Shown: positions 26,058-35,295, numbered from the stretch's first letter. The stretch: DNA of 64,000 nucleotides from Chitinivibrio sp051745065 (GCA_051745065.1 JBNJDQ010000001.1:1-64000), one strand, 5' to 3'. Numbers and translations: made by a program. The notes: generated from the letters alone by a model not told the origin.

Positions 26058-28469
26058 CTATCTCGGCAGACTTATAATAAAAGTCGTACCAAGATTCACC
26101 TGTGATTTTATATCTATAGTTCCATTCTGCTTATCGATATTCTCCCTCACGACATCAAGACCAACGCCGCGCCCCGCAACATCACTGAGGCTGGCAGCCG
26201 TGGAAAAACCGCTCTCAAAAAGGAACATAAAAACATCTGAGTCACTCATCTTCTCACCGTCTTCAGCGGATACAAGACCTTTTTCCACGGCTTTAGCGAG
26301 AACTGCCTCACGGTCGATACCGGCACCGTCATCAGAAACGGTAAAGATCCGCTTTTCATCATCAAAATCCACGGAAAACACTATCTTTCCGGCCCCTTTG
26401 TTCTTTTCTTCGCGAAGGTTCGCATTCTCAATCCCATGGGCAACAGCGTTGCGCACCACATGAATCAGAGACTCATCAACCCCCTGAAAAATATCGTTGG
26501 GGACGAGCTTGTTTTCATCCGCAAAAATAAACTCCACGTCCTTCTTCAGCGACCGGGCCGCTTTCATGACAGCCTTCTGATACTTGCGCCCCTGTGAAGC
26601 AAAGGGCTTCCAGGAAAGCATCTGAACCGTATCTGCCAGCTTTGCGGCAATCTTTTCGTCTTTATGCTCATGCCACAGCTCCCTGCTCAGGTGCTGAATA
26701 TACTCAACGCGCTCTGCAGGAACACTTACGTACACGGCATCCTTAGAACCGTTTATCATCTTGATTTTTTCATCAATGAGGGAATACTCTTTCCCAATAG
26801 ACTCGATCAGCGTCATAAGCGAGGAGAGAGTATCACTTCGGCGAACAGAAACGGGCGTCTTAAGCTCTTCAAGACGATCCTCTGCCTCATGGGCATACCG
26901 TGAAAACAGATCAAAACCATAGGAGCCTCCATTCCCCTTAAGCGTATGAAGATCACGGTACAGAGACTGTACATCTTCCGGTGGAATACGGTACTGAGCA
27001 TCCTGGTCGGGGTATTCTTCACGCTCTTTGCGCACTCCGTCAAGATGGGCTTTTACCTTTTCCCTCAGAGCTTCAATACGGGTTTTGCTGTCCTTCATAA
27101 AATCAAGAATCTCCTCCTCCGGAGTGTGAGCAACACCGAGGATCGTTTTCATCTCGTTCTCATGCTGAAGCCGTTCCTTTTCCATCTGCATTTCACGCTC
27201 ACGGGCTTCAGTTACATCCTTGGCAAGAATCATCAGCTTGGAAAGTCCGCCATCTTTATCAAATATCTTCTGATACGATATATTAACAAATTTTTCCTTC
27301 GTTGTATCGTCCTTCTCATCGGCCGCAGCTTCAAACTCAAGCTCATGAACCGGCGCAAGTTTTTCGATCTTTCTCCACCGCTGTTTTGTATGCATCTTTT
27401 TCACCAGGTTCACCCAGGTTTCAAACCGCTTTTTACCGGCATTATCAAGACGCAGCAGAGAATACACGTCTTCATCAGCAACATCTTCAACATTGAGAAT
27501 ATCATTGGACTTAAGGGAATACTCTTTACCCACAGTGCCGTCAAAATTGACCGTTACAAGCCCCTGATCAATATTGTTGAGAATATCCTTTACCTGGCGC
27601 ATCTTTTCGTCAATAAGCTCCTGTAAGTGCTCAGTGTACTTCTTGATGGTTTGACGCATGTCATCAAAGGTATCCGACAACATACCAACTTCGTCGTTGC
27701 TCTGACTCTTCACCTCGACATTGTAATTCCCGTCGGAAATGACCCGGGCCGACTCCACAAGATCGATAATGGGGGAACTGATTTTTACAGCTATGGGAGA
27801 CAGAACAAAATAGGCCAGGGCAAAGGCACCGATCATGAGAATTGCAAGGAGCAGAATCATCATTCGAATTTCGCGCGCAGCCTCTGCTTCAGCCTGGGCA
27901 ATTGCACTTCTGAGAGGTTCCGCAGAAAGGGTGTATCGAATATAGCCGAGGGTGGCATCTGTTGTCGGATCAACTACGGGGGCGGCAAATTCAAATACAT
28001 CAATGGAATCAAGTTCCTGTCCGGCTGTGTAGGCGGTATCAACAACATCAACCTTATTGGCTTCAAACCAGGAAACCACCCACTGCGACAGGCCATCCTC
28101 AAGGGGGTCATAGCCGACATCCGTCTTTTTTCCGGCCACGGCATAGGCCATTGGTATTCTGCCTGAGTTCATGCAAATACCACGCACAATACTGGAATCA
28201 CCGTTCACCGTCGCTGCGACAAGATCCTTGATAGCAGTAAATGAGTTATCTGCAATCATTCCCCGCAGGGCGGTGCTGTTATTCTTTGCAAGGATCTGCC
28301 CCTTGGCCTTGATATTTGCAATTATCTCCTCTTTGTTGTTTTCCAGGGCACGCTGATTGCGCGTAATATTCTGAAAAAGAAGGACTGCAAAAATAACAAC
28401 GAAAATCACAGCTATCATCAGCATAACGCTTCTGATAATCTTCTGCTTAATTCCGACAAATTTACTCAT
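26058..28469 (-). CDS. membrane-bound CheA-like sensor kinase (periplasmic sensor, HAMP, PAS-like, Hpt, ATPase)
   Basis: 803 aa from ATG 28469 (GGAG upstream). TM1 is at about 12-33 and TM2 at about 202-223, enclosing a ~165-residue periplasmic domain. A HAMP and coiled coil follow, then a PAS-like domain (about 295-420) ending in a linker. An Hpt domain has His508 in DLHTLKGNGGSYG. A CheA-type kinase core has N box HVVRNAVAHGIE, DDGAGID and GRGVGLDVV, ending at TTFIISLPR. There is no CheW-like (P5) domain, so coupling to ordinary receptors through CheW is unlikely: sensor and kinase are fused. CheX, CheY and two secreted binding proteins follow in the same run. Confidence 0.88.
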   Translation of the reverse strand: MSKFVGIKQKIIRSVMLMIAVIFVVIFAVLLFQNITRNQRALENNKEEIIANIKAKGQILAKNNSTALRGMIADNSFTAIKDLVAATVNGDSSIVRGICMNSGRIPMAYAVAGKKTDVGYDPLEDGLSQWVVSWFEANKVDVVDTAYTAGQELDSIDVFEFAAPVVDPTTDATLGYIRYTLSAEPLRSAIAQAEAEAAREIRMMILLLAILMIGAFALAYFVLSPIAVKISSPIIDLVESARVISDGNYNVEVKSQSNDEVGMLSDTFDDMRQTIKKYTEHLQELIDEKMRQVKDILNNIDQGLVTVNFDGTVGKEYSLKSNDILNVEDVADEDVYSLLRLDNAGKKRFETWVNLVKKMHTKQRWRKIEKLAPVHELEFEAAADEKDDTTKEKFVNISYQKIFDKDGGLSKLMILAKDVTEAREREMQMEKERLQHENEMKTILGVAHTPEEEILDFMKDSKTRIEALREKVKAHLDGVRKEREEYPDQDAQYRIPPEDVQSLYRDLHTLKGNGGSYGFDLFSRYAHEAEDRLEELKTPVSVRRSDTLSSLMTLIESIGKEYSLIDEKIKMINGSKDAVYVSVPAERVEYIQHLSRELWHEHKDEKIAAKLADTVQMLSWKPFASQGRKYQKAVMKAARSLKKDVEFIFADENKLVPNDIFQGVDESLIHVVRNAVAHGIENANLREEKNKGAGKIVFSVDFDDEKRIFTVSDDGAGIDREAVLAKAVEKGLVSAEDGEKMSDSDVFMFLFESGFSTAASLSDVAGRGVGLDVVRENIDKQNGTIDIKSQVNLGTTFIISLPR

Positions 28470-28511
28470 AGTTTCATCTCCGACAATACAGCTGTCCATA
28501 GGGTATGTTCT

Positions 28512-28539
28512 ATTTTACATTAGTTTCAATGAAATTCAA
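28512..28539 (-). promoter_or_regulatory. candidate promoter of the CheA-like/CheX/CheY/binding-protein run
   Basis: On the minus strand TTGAAT (28534-28539), 16-nt spacer, TAAAAT (28512-28517), just after the stop of the TPR gene and 43 nt before ATG 28469. Confidence 0.45.
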
Positions 28540-28543
28540 CAAG

Positions 28544-31500
28544 TTATTTGTTTTTCCCGCAATTCTCCTTCAGTCTCTTAAGCACCGCGTTATCGGGGAA
28601 TTTTTTCAGCCCTCTCTGAATCCACCGCTGCGCCTTCTCACAGCCTTCGTGTGTTTGAATCAGCTCCGCCAGATTAATATACCCTTCGGCAACATCTCCG
28701 CCAAAACGAACAGCATGCCTGAAAGCATCAATCGCATTTTCGTAATCTCCGCGGTCCAGATAAATCACCCCGAGATTATTCCACGCATGGCGATGACGCC
28801 GGTCTGCATCAAGAACCGCCCGATACACCCCTTCCGCCCGCTCTGTTTCTCCCTGGCGATGCAGGGATACTCCATGGTTGTACAAACTGTCCACATCTGA
28901 GGACCCTGAATCAGATTCAAGCGAGTCCTCCCGGGAATGGACATTCACACGCCTGGTGTACCAATCTTCAATCTCCCTGTTTTTCAGGTGGGGATCATCT
29001 GAAACAGCAAGCTGATAATAGTGGTACGCATTGTCCGGTTCATTCAGATGATAACAGGCAACAGCACAGTTATAGGCATCCCGCGCAGCCCTGCTCAGAC
29101 GGTACGCTTCGGAAAACCAGGTAAAAACCCCGTTCCAGTCTTCTTTTTTCACCGCGCAGTTTCCCGCAAGACGCAGTACATCAACCCGCCTGCTTCCCGA
29201 ATACTGCGACAACCAGGTCGACGCTTTCTGCAGAAGTTCATCACAGCGCGAAAGCTCATACAGCAAATACATATGCGTATAACCGCCCTCTGCACCGGAA
29301 CCATCCGTAAGAGCAAGGGCCCGCTTGTAATCGCCGCGTGCGGCATACACCCTGCTCTGGATGTGGGAAAGCCCCTCGCAGAGCGAATCTCCGGCCCGGG
29401 CAGAATCAAGATATTCCTGCGCTTTAGAGATATCGTCAAGCTCCAGATATGAGCGGGCAAGCGCCCGGTATACGGCGCAATCCATGGGCGTGACCTGACG
29501 TAACCACTGCACAGCCTTTTTATAGTCATCACGGTTGAGAGCATGTGTACCGTAGAGATAGGGGAATTCGCCCTCCTGAGACTGCAGCAGAGAAACGAGG
29601 GAATCCTCTTTCCCGGGCTCACCGCGCCTGCGGGCCAGATAGGCACGCCCTGCCAAAGCCGCCTGAACGAGAGAATCAGGGGCCGACGCCTTCTCTTCAA
29701 CCAGGGCATAAAGACGGCGGGCCCTGGAGAGGTCCCCTCCCCGTCGGGCAAGATCAGCCAGGTGCAGAGCGACATCACGGCGCGAACTGTCCCGGGAAAG
29801 AGCGGAATCATACAATGCTTCTGCCACTTCACTGCGACCGGAACGCTCATTAATCACTGCCAGATTGGAGAACACCCAGGGATTATCCGTGCCCTCCCCG
29901 GCCAGATCTTTCCACAGCTGCTGTGCCCGGGCGGTATCGCCCACTTCACTTGCCGCAAAAGCCAGAACAAAGCGAAGAGAACGGGCGGTGTCGTTGACCT
30001 GATAGGCCCGCTCAAGAAGGCGCAATGCCTGGTGCCTGCGTTGCAGGCGAAGATAGGAAAAGCCCGCAGCGTAGAGCGCCTTCCAGTCATCCCGCACCAG
30101 TCCGCCGTGAGTTTCATACAGAGAAGCAGTCACTTCAAAAAACTGTCCTTTCGTCATATCATACAGCACATCTCCCACAACGGATGAGCCTGCACGGGAA
30201 ATAAATTCACTGCTCATTCTGTACAGAGCATCACGGGCATTGCTTCGCTTTAAAACACCGGCGAGGAGGCGGTACTCCTCTATGCTCTGCGGATCCACGA
30301 CAGCAGCCTTTTTTGCAGCATCTTCGTGATGGCCTGACCGATGAAGAAGATAGATATATCGGAGACTGTCCCTGCGTTCAGCCGCGGGACGCTGCAGGCG
30401 CGCGGCTGTCTCGTCAAGCAGATCACCGGCGGAGGAATCCGTCTCCCCCCGAAGCAATTCAAAACGGGCTGCATAATGAGATGAATCCCGGGCAAGGGCT
30501 TTTTTAAACTGCAACCGTGCCTCTTCTTCTTTGCCCATTTCCCGATAGATAATTCCAAGAAGGGTGTAATACGAGGGCCTGGTTTCGTAAAAAAGGGCAG
30601 AGCGAATTGCATCGAGGGCATCCCTTTGATCCCCCCGCTCTTTTGCTGCAACAGCCCTGGTATACCAATACACCCCGTCCCGCTCCTTTTCGGGAACCGT
30701 ATTCAGAACATTCCCGGCGGAATCATACTTATCCTGTTGAAGATATCGCCCTGCAAGAACAGTGCGCAAAGAACTGTAGCGATCCTGCGATGCCCACCGG
30801 CGCAGCCATTCAATGTAGGCGGAATCATCACTCTGTTGGGAATAGGCATAGGAGATGTTGTGAATCAGGGATGGAGGAGCAGTACTGTCACAGTATTTAC
30901 CCAGGGAAACCGCTTTTTCATACTGTTCCTGCTCTGTATAGATATGGACAAGATAATCCAGTACAGACTGATCATAATAGTATTCCTCCTTCGCCAGCAG
31001 GGTCAGCGCACTGTCGCGGTCTCCCTGCAGAGCAAAGAGCTTCCCCCGCAGAACCTGCCCCTCACGAAAAGGAGTATCCTCAAGCACGGATATCGCTCCG
31101 GCAGTATCCGTATTTTTAAGCAGAGCAAAAACATATTCCTCCAGATATGTATAGGATAGCGGTTTTGATTCATGGAGCTTTCGAAAATGCTCCAGGTGCT
31201 TCTCATGGAGCCCAAGTTCAGCAGCGCTTCGGCCTGCCATGAGCCGGGCCTGGGCAAATCCGCTGTCCCGCAGCCGGAGAGCACGGGTAAAATAATCGTA
31301 TGCCCGCTCATACGCCTTGACATCATATGCAGCATGGCCAAGATTATACCAGCTCAGTTCATAGGTGTTATCCCGCTGGAGAATACCGCGCCACACCGCC
31401 TCAGCACTGTCCCGTTTCCCCTGGCGATACAAGGCAAGGGCATAGTTGTTTTTTGCATCGTGGTACACCGGCAGCATGGCATCGGCCCGCAGAAATATCT

Positions 31501-31696
31501 CCTTCGCCCGTTCAAGATGCCCCTCCTCCAAAGCAGCAAGGCCAGAATCATTGACATCATAGGCGGCTTCGGTTTTACGCATCACCGCTGCAGTCATGGG
31601 GTCAGTCTCGGAGTAATCAAGGGTTAGATCAAAGGTCTTTGCCCGGGAAAGAGAAAACAGCATTACCGCAAAGAAAAGTATTTTTCTCTTAGTCAA
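28544..31696 (-). CDS. large secreted TPR-repeat protein
   Basis: 1050 aa. The start is TTG 31696, with GGAGG 5 nt upstream inside panC and an 8-bp overlap with the panC stop; a TTG at 31714 lacks a site. MTKRKILFFAVMLFSLSRAKT is a signal peptide. The rest is almost entirely TPR units, for example NNYALALYRQGKRDSAEAVW, YNLGHAAYDVKAYERAYDYFTRAL and, near the end, NNLGVIYLDRGDYENAIDAFRHAV. It is probably a periplasmic or outer-membrane-associated scaffold. Composition is rich in Arg, Ser and Asp between repeats (RDSA, SRDSS). No enzymatic domain is visible. Confidence 0.8.
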   Translation of the reverse strand: MTKRKILFFAVMLFSLSRAKTFDLTLDYSETDPMTAAVMRKTEAAYDVNDSGLAALEEGHLERAKEIFLRADAMLPVYHDAKNNYALALYRQGKRDSAEAVWRGILQRDNTYELSWYNLGHAAYDVKAYERAYDYFTRALRLRDSGFAQARLMAGRSAAELGLHEKHLEHFRKLHESKPLSYTYLEEYVFALLKNTDTAGAISVLEDTPFREGQVLRGKLFALQGDRDSALTLLAKEEYYYDQSVLDYLVHIYTEQEQYEKAVSLGKYCDSTAPPSLIHNISYAYSQQSDDSAYIEWLRRWASQDRYSSLRTVLAGRYLQQDKYDSAGNVLNTVPEKERDGVYWYTRAVAAKERGDQRDALDAIRSALFYETRPSYYTLLGIIYREMGKEEEARLQFKKALARDSSHYAARFELLRGETDSSAGDLLDETAARLQRPAAERRDSLRYIYLLHRSGHHEDAAKKAAVVDPQSIEEYRLLAGVLKRSNARDALYRMSSEFISRAGSSVVGDVLYDMTKGQFFEVTASLYETHGGLVRDDWKALYAAGFSYLRLQRRHQALRLLERAYQVNDTARSLRFVLAFAASEVGDTARAQQLWKDLAGEGTDNPWVFSNLAVINERSGRSEVAEALYDSALSRDSSRRDVALHLADLARRGGDLSRARRLYALVEEKASAPDSLVQAALAGRAYLARRRGEPGKEDSLVSLLQSQEGEFPYLYGTHALNRDDYKKAVQWLRQVTPMDCAVYRALARSYLELDDISKAQEYLDSARAGDSLCEGLSHIQSRVYAARGDYKRALALTDGSGAEGGYTHMYLLYELSRCDELLQKASTWLSQYSGSRRVDVLRLAGNCAVKKEDWNGVFTWFSEAYRLSRAARDAYNCAVACYHLNEPDNAYHYYQLAVSDDPHLKNREIEDWYTRRVNVHSREDSLESDSGSSDVDSLYNHGVSLHRQGETERAEGVYRAVLDADRRHRHAWNNLGVIYLDRGDYENAIDAFRHAVRFGGDVAEGYINLAELIQTHEGCEKAQRWIQRGLKKFPDNAVLKRLKENCGKNK

Positions 31697-32549
31697 AAAA
31701 GCCTCCAAGAACAATATTATCTATCAGGCGCACGCCGCTCTCACCCATGCGGCATGCCGTCGATACCAACGCACCTTCAGCAGGAACCTGATCCAGATCA
31801 CGACACAGGCGATCCGTGATTGCAATGTATTCCGGGTGAATCAGAGGCTCTTCGCCATACAGGGCGCGGGCCTCTTCCAGCAAACAGTACGAACTGCGTT
31901 CCCCCTGACTCCACACAGACTGAATTCTCTGCAATCCCCGATATATCAGCGGAGCAATGCGGTACTCCTTCTCCGTCAACAGGGAATTGCGCGAACTCAG
32001 GGCCAGGCCCCTGTCGTCACGAACAGTGGGAATGACCCGTATCCGTATGGGAAAATTCATATCCTGAACCATCTTTTTGATTACCAACACCTGCTGCGCA
32101 TCCTTCTGTCCGAAAAAGGCACTGTCAGGCATGATACTGTTAAAGAGCTTTGCCACCACCGTTGTGACGCCATCAAAATGCCCCGGCCGGTGGGCTCCCT
32201 CAAGGCGTGTTGTCAGAATGCCGCATGAAAGGGTTGTATCAAAGGAGGATGGGTACAGAACATCAGTGGTCGGTGCAAAAAGGAGATCACACCCCCGATC
32301 AGCGAGGACCTGGGCATCCTGCTCAAAGGTCCGCGGATATTTTTCAAAATCCCGGGTCTCATTAAACTGTATGGGGTTAATAAAAACGGAGGCGACACAA
32401 AAACCACCGTCTTCCCGGGCGGCATCAATCAAAGATAAATGACCTTCATGAAGAGCCCCCATGGTTGGAACAAAGGTTATTCTTTTTCCGGCGGCTCTCT
32501 GCGCATCCAGATGAAGACGAACGGATTCTATGGTTTCGCACTGCTCCAT
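31689..32549 (-). CDS. panC: pantothenate synthetase
   Basis: 286 aa. It joins pantoate and beta-alanine with ATP hydrolysis to AMP in coenzyme A synthesis. The HIGH-like motif VPTMGALHEGHLSLI, INPIQFNETRDFEKYPR, FGQKDAQQVLVIKKMV and ALSSRNSLL are all present. GGAG sits 6 nt before the ATG. A terminator ends 28 nt upstream of the start. It overlaps the large TPR gene at its 3' end, and no panB or panD is adjacent. Confidence 0.94.
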   Translation of the reverse strand: MEQCETIESVRLHLDAQRAAGKRITFVPTMGALHEGHLSLIDAAREDGGFCVASVFINPIQFNETRDFEKYPRTFEQDAQVLADRGCDLLFAPTTDVLYPSSFDTTLSCGILTTRLEGAHRPGHFDGVTTVVAKLFNSIMPDSAFFGQKDAQQVLVIKKMVQDMNFPIRIRVIPTVRDDRGLALSSRNSLLTEKEYRIAPLIYRGLQRIQSVWSQGERSSYCLLEEARALYGEEPLIHPEYIAITDRLCRDLDQVPAEGALVSTACRMGESGVRLIDNIVLGGFFD

Positions 32550-32577
32550 GAAAACTCCGGTTAAAAAGTAAATATAA

Positions 32578-32602
32578 TAAAAAAAGCCCGAATACGGGCT
32601 TT
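32578..32602 (-). terminator. intrinsic terminator after the 54-aa gene, close upstream of panC
   Basis: Stem AAAGCCCG/CGGGCTTT with a 4-nt loop, followed on the minus strand by TTTTATTAT. It ends the small-protein transcript. Because panC starts only 28 nt further, its promoter must overlap this hairpin or it is read through. Confidence 0.8.
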
Positions 32603-32643
32603 CATATTGGTGAAACGAAAAAATAGGGATCCGCCTTACGTGA

Positions 32644-32808
32644 TCAGACCTTTGCCAAAAAGGCCTCCATCGTTTTTTCCGTATTCAGAAGAATTCTGAG
32701 ATTCAGAATGTCATCATGGGTAATAATGCGCTCCCGCTGTGGTTTTTTCTCTTCAGAAAACGTGTAGTATCTGACGTCATAGGGGGTTTCTCTTTTTTTA
32801 TACCGCAT
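32644..32808 (-). CDS. 54-aa charged protein of unknown function
   Basis: 54 aa, starting MRYKKRETPYDVRYYTF and ending MEAFLAKV. GGGAGG lies 5 nt before the ATG and an intrinsic terminator lies 41 nt after the stop, so it is a plausible separate gene. The sequence is soluble and highly charged, with a basic N terminus, a central EEKKPQRERIITHDD and a Leu-rich helix LNLRILLNTEKTMEAF. I do not recognise the family. It sits between rlmN and panC on the same strand. Confidence 0.6.
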   Translation of the reverse strand: MRYKKRETPYDVRYYTFSEEKKPQRERIITHDDILNLRILLNTEKTMEAFLAKV

Positions 32809-32893
32809 AGGGCCTCCCGGTTAATGGGCATTTTCCCGTCTGTTCTTATTATAGTATATCGGTTTATCAATGGCAATTATTATACCAAAAAGA

Positions 32894-33925
32894 TTATTTG
32901 TCACGATTCCTTGCTGCAAGCTGACCACATGCGCCTTCGATATCCTCACCGCCGCTGATACGGATTGTTGCTGTAAGACCATGTTTTTCAAGATAAAACC
33001 TGAATGACTGAATACGTTCGTGGGGAGGGCTTGCAAGAGATGAATCACTGCAGCTGTTTAAGGGAATGAGATTCACTTTGAAAGGACCGCCCTGTAAAAG
33101 TGAAACAACCTCTGATGCATTTTGCATCGAATCAGTCTTTCCATGAATAAGAACATACTCAAATGTTACGGAACGCCCGCGAAAACGGGCATATTTCCGG
33201 GCAGCGGCAACAAGATCTTCAAGGGGATACTGCTGGTTGATGGGCATCAGGGCGGAACGCTCCCGATCATTGGAAGCATTCAGGGATATGGCCAGTTCAA
33301 CATCAATCTTCTCCTGGATAAGACGGGTGATACCCGGTACATAGCCCGCCGTAGACACAGTGATTCTGCGCCGCCCTATGGCAAATGCAGAGTCCTGGCT
33401 GAAGCCCCTGAGAGCCTGGCGAAATGCATCGAAATTGAGAAGGGCCTCCCCCATACCCATAAACACGATATTGGTAATGCGTTGTTCGGGTATATCTGCC
33501 TGAACAGCAGCGGCCTGCGCGAGAATCTCACCGGCACTCAGATTACGGACAAATCCCATACGTCCGGTTTCGCAGAAAACACACCCCAAAGAGCAGCCGA
33601 TCTGTGAAGACACACACAGAGTGTTTCGTGCCTGCTTTCTCAGAAGAACCGCCTCATACAAATGGCCTTCATCGCTTTTAAAAAGATACTTCCGCGTTCT
33701 GTCTTGAGGCGACTCCCGGCGTGAAACGACCTGCGCCGGAAAAAAAGCAATCCGCTCAGCCAGTGCGTATCGCAGAGCACGGGGAATATTGCGCATTTCT
33801 TCGAAAGAGGAAACACGTTTTTTATAGGCCCATTCCAGAATCTGTGTACTGCGGAATTTTTTTTCTCCCATGCTGGCAATCAGGTCTTTCAGCTCGGATG
33901 GGGTGAAGTCAAAAAATGATTTCAT
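32894..33925 (-). CDS. rlmN: 23S rRNA (A2503-C2)/tRNA (A37-C2) methyltransferase RlmN
   Basis: 343 aa radical-SAM enzyme. The cluster ligands are Cys111, 115 and 118 in CSLGCVFC. The two methyl-transfer cysteines are Cys104 (TLCVSSQ) and that in EGACGQL near the C terminus, matching E. coli C118 and C355. The GMGEALLNFD segment follows the family pattern. It is cytosolic and methylates C2 of adenine in rRNA and some tRNAs. Start ATG 33925 is only 16 nt from the terminator behind the tRNA, so it may be read through. A second family member is encoded at 36596-37633. Confidence 0.9.
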   Translation of the reverse strand: MKSFFDFTPSELKDLIASMGEKKFRSTQILEWAYKKRVSSFEEMRNIPRALRYALAERIAFFPAQVVSRRESPQDRTRKYLFKSDEGHLYEAVLLRKQARNTLCVSSQIGCSLGCVFCETGRMGFVRNLSAGEILAQAAAVQADIPEQRITNIVFMGMGEALLNFDAFRQALRGFSQDSAFAIGRRRITVSTAGYVPGITRLIQEKIDVELAISLNASNDRERSALMPINQQYPLEDLVAAARKYARFRGRSVTFEYVLIHGKTDSMQNASEVVSLLQGGPFKVNLIPLNSCSDSSLASPPHERIQSFRFYLEKHGLTATIRISGGEDIEGACGQLAARNRDK

Positions 33926-33941
33926 ACTCTTTCCCGTACGT

Positions 33942-33969
33942 AAAAAAGGCCTCTCCGAAGAGAGGCCTT
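33942..33969 (-). terminator. intrinsic terminator after tRNA-Leu
   Basis: Perfect 10-bp stem AAGGCCTCTC/GAGAGGCCTT with a 4-nt TTCG-type loop and six or more T residues on the minus strand, 4 nt after the tRNA CCA end. Confidence 0.92.
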
Positions 33970-33972
33970 GTA

Positions 33973-34060
33973 TGGTGCGGCCGGCCGGAGTTGAACCGGC
34001 ACAGAGTTAACCTCCACAAGATCCTTAATCTTGCGCGTCTACCAATTCCGCCACGGCCGC
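33973..34060 (-). tRNA. tRNA-Leu, anticodon AAG as read
   Basis: 88 nt with encoded CCA. The acceptor GCGGCCG pairs with CGGCCGC; the D-arm includes GGCGGAATTGGTAGACGC. The anticodon stem CAAGA/TCTTG encloses loop TTAAGGA, giving anticodon AAG by position. A class II variable arm (GGAG...CTCT) and T-arm GCCGG-TTCAACT-CCGGC follow. All stems close. It begins 9 nt after the secG stop, the same tpiA-secG-tRNA-Leu order seen in many Gram-negatives, where the tRNA normally has GAG. The A34 is unusual. Confidence 0.93.
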
Positions 34061-34069
34061 AATAGTATT

Positions 34070-34522
34070 TTATTCAGCATTATCACCGGAACCGGGAAGA
34101 TCTTTCACTTCCGGAACAACAGGCTCAGAGGGATCCTCTGACTGATTGTCCGCATCATCAGTTTCTTCGGCGGCACCTTCAAGATCTTCCGGAGTGACAG
34201 TTCCCATGGAAGAACCGGACTGTTCCGGAGCATTTTGCTCAGAAGAAGATTCGATTTCAGTATCGAGTATCCCCTTTGAAGTGCTGCTGCTTGAAGACAT
34301 TACAAAGAGCGTCAAAGCGAGCATAAAATATATTATGGCAAGAAAAGTAGTGCCTTTTGTTAAAATATTTTCTGTATTTTGTGCTCCAATGGCTGAATTT
34401 GCACCACTCAGACCACCGCCCACGGCTCCGGAAATACCACCCCCGGTATCCGACTGAACCAACACAAAAAGGCCCAGAAGCAAACATACAATTACAAAAA
34501 CCACTATTAAAAAACCAAACAT
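34070..34522 (-). CDS. secG: SecG, preprotein translocase subunit
   Basis: 150 aa. Two membrane helices (about 2-23, FLIVVFVIVCLLLGLFVL, and about 58-76, TFLAIIYFMLALTLFVM) flank the Gly-rich loop with QSDTGGGISGAVGGG, the SecG signature. Past residue 85 there is a long Ser/Glu/Asp-rich tail, longer than E. coli SecG (110 aa). It stabilises SecYEG in the inner membrane. It lies between tpiA and tRNA-Leu on the same strand, a widely conserved order. Confidence 0.9.
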   Translation of the reverse strand: MFGFLIVVFVIVCLLLGLFVLVQSDTGGGISGAVGGGLSGANSAIGAQNTENILTKGTTFLAIIYFMLALTLFVMSSSSSTSKGILDTEIESSSEQNAPEQSGSSMGTVTPEDLEGAAEETDDADNQSEDPSEPVVPEVKDLPGSGDNAE

Positions 34523-34539
34523 ATTCTTAACTCTCTTCC

Positions 34540-35295
34540 TTATCGGGGAGAAACAACACCCTTAAAAAGATCTGCCTTAAGGGACGCACCACCAATGAGA
34601 CCACCGTCAATATCATTCTGCGCAAGAAGCTCTTTCGCATTGGCAGGTTTCATACTGCCGCCGTACTGAAGCCGCACCTTTTCAGCGGTATCTGCGTCGT
34701 ACATTTCTGCAACAAGGCTGCGGATTTTTCCGTGAACCTCCTGTGCCATTTCAGGGGTAGCCGTTTTACCGGTACCAATTGCCCACACAGGCTCATAGGC
34801 GATGGTCGTATTTTGGAGATCCGCTGCACTGACACCATCAAGGGCGCCGTTTATCTGGGATTCAACAACAGTGTCCGTAACATTGGACTCGCGCTGCTCA
34901 AGGGTTTCACCTACACAGAGAATGGGCTTAAGGCCATTGGCCAGAACTGCCTTCATCTTCCTGTTTACTGTTTCATCGGTCTCATGGAAATATGTACGCT
35001 GCTCGGAATGTCCAAGAATAACGTATTCCACACCGGCACTCTGCAGCATTGCACAGGAAACCTTCCCGGTAAACGCACCGGATTCCTCCCAGTGAACATC
35101 CTGAGCACCGAGTTTAATCGGCGTACCATCGAGAACACGGGCAACTTCGGTCAGGGATGTATAGGGCACACAAATTGCCACATCAACACCGGTTACACCG
35201 TCAAGCTCTTTTACGACGTCCGACGCAAGCTCCACGGATTCCGAAACGGTTTTATTCATTTTCCAGTTACCGGCAATAAAGGGTTTTCTCGACAT
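34540..35295 (-). CDS. tpiA: triosephosphate isomerase
   Basis: 251 aa, full length. The catalytic residues are visible: Lys in GNWKMNKT, His in LGHSEQRTYF and Glu in AYEPVWAIGTGKTA. The phosphate loops (GGLIGGASL) are intact. It interconverts DHAP and G3P in the cytosol. AAAGGCG precedes the ATG, with a strong promoter just upstream. secG follows 17 nt later. Confidence 0.97.
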   Translation of the reverse strand: MSRKPFIAGNWKMNKTVSESVELASDVVKELDGVTGVDVAICVPYTSLTEVARVLDGTPIKLGAQDVHWEESGAFTGKVSCAMLQSAGVEYVILGHSEQRTYFHETDETVNRKMKAVLANGLKPILCVGETLEQRESNVTDTVVESQINGALDGVSAADLQNTTIAYEPVWAIGTGKTATPEMAQEVHGKIRSLVAEMYDADTAEKVRLQYGGSMKPANAKELLAQNDIDGGLIGGASLKADLFKGVVSPR

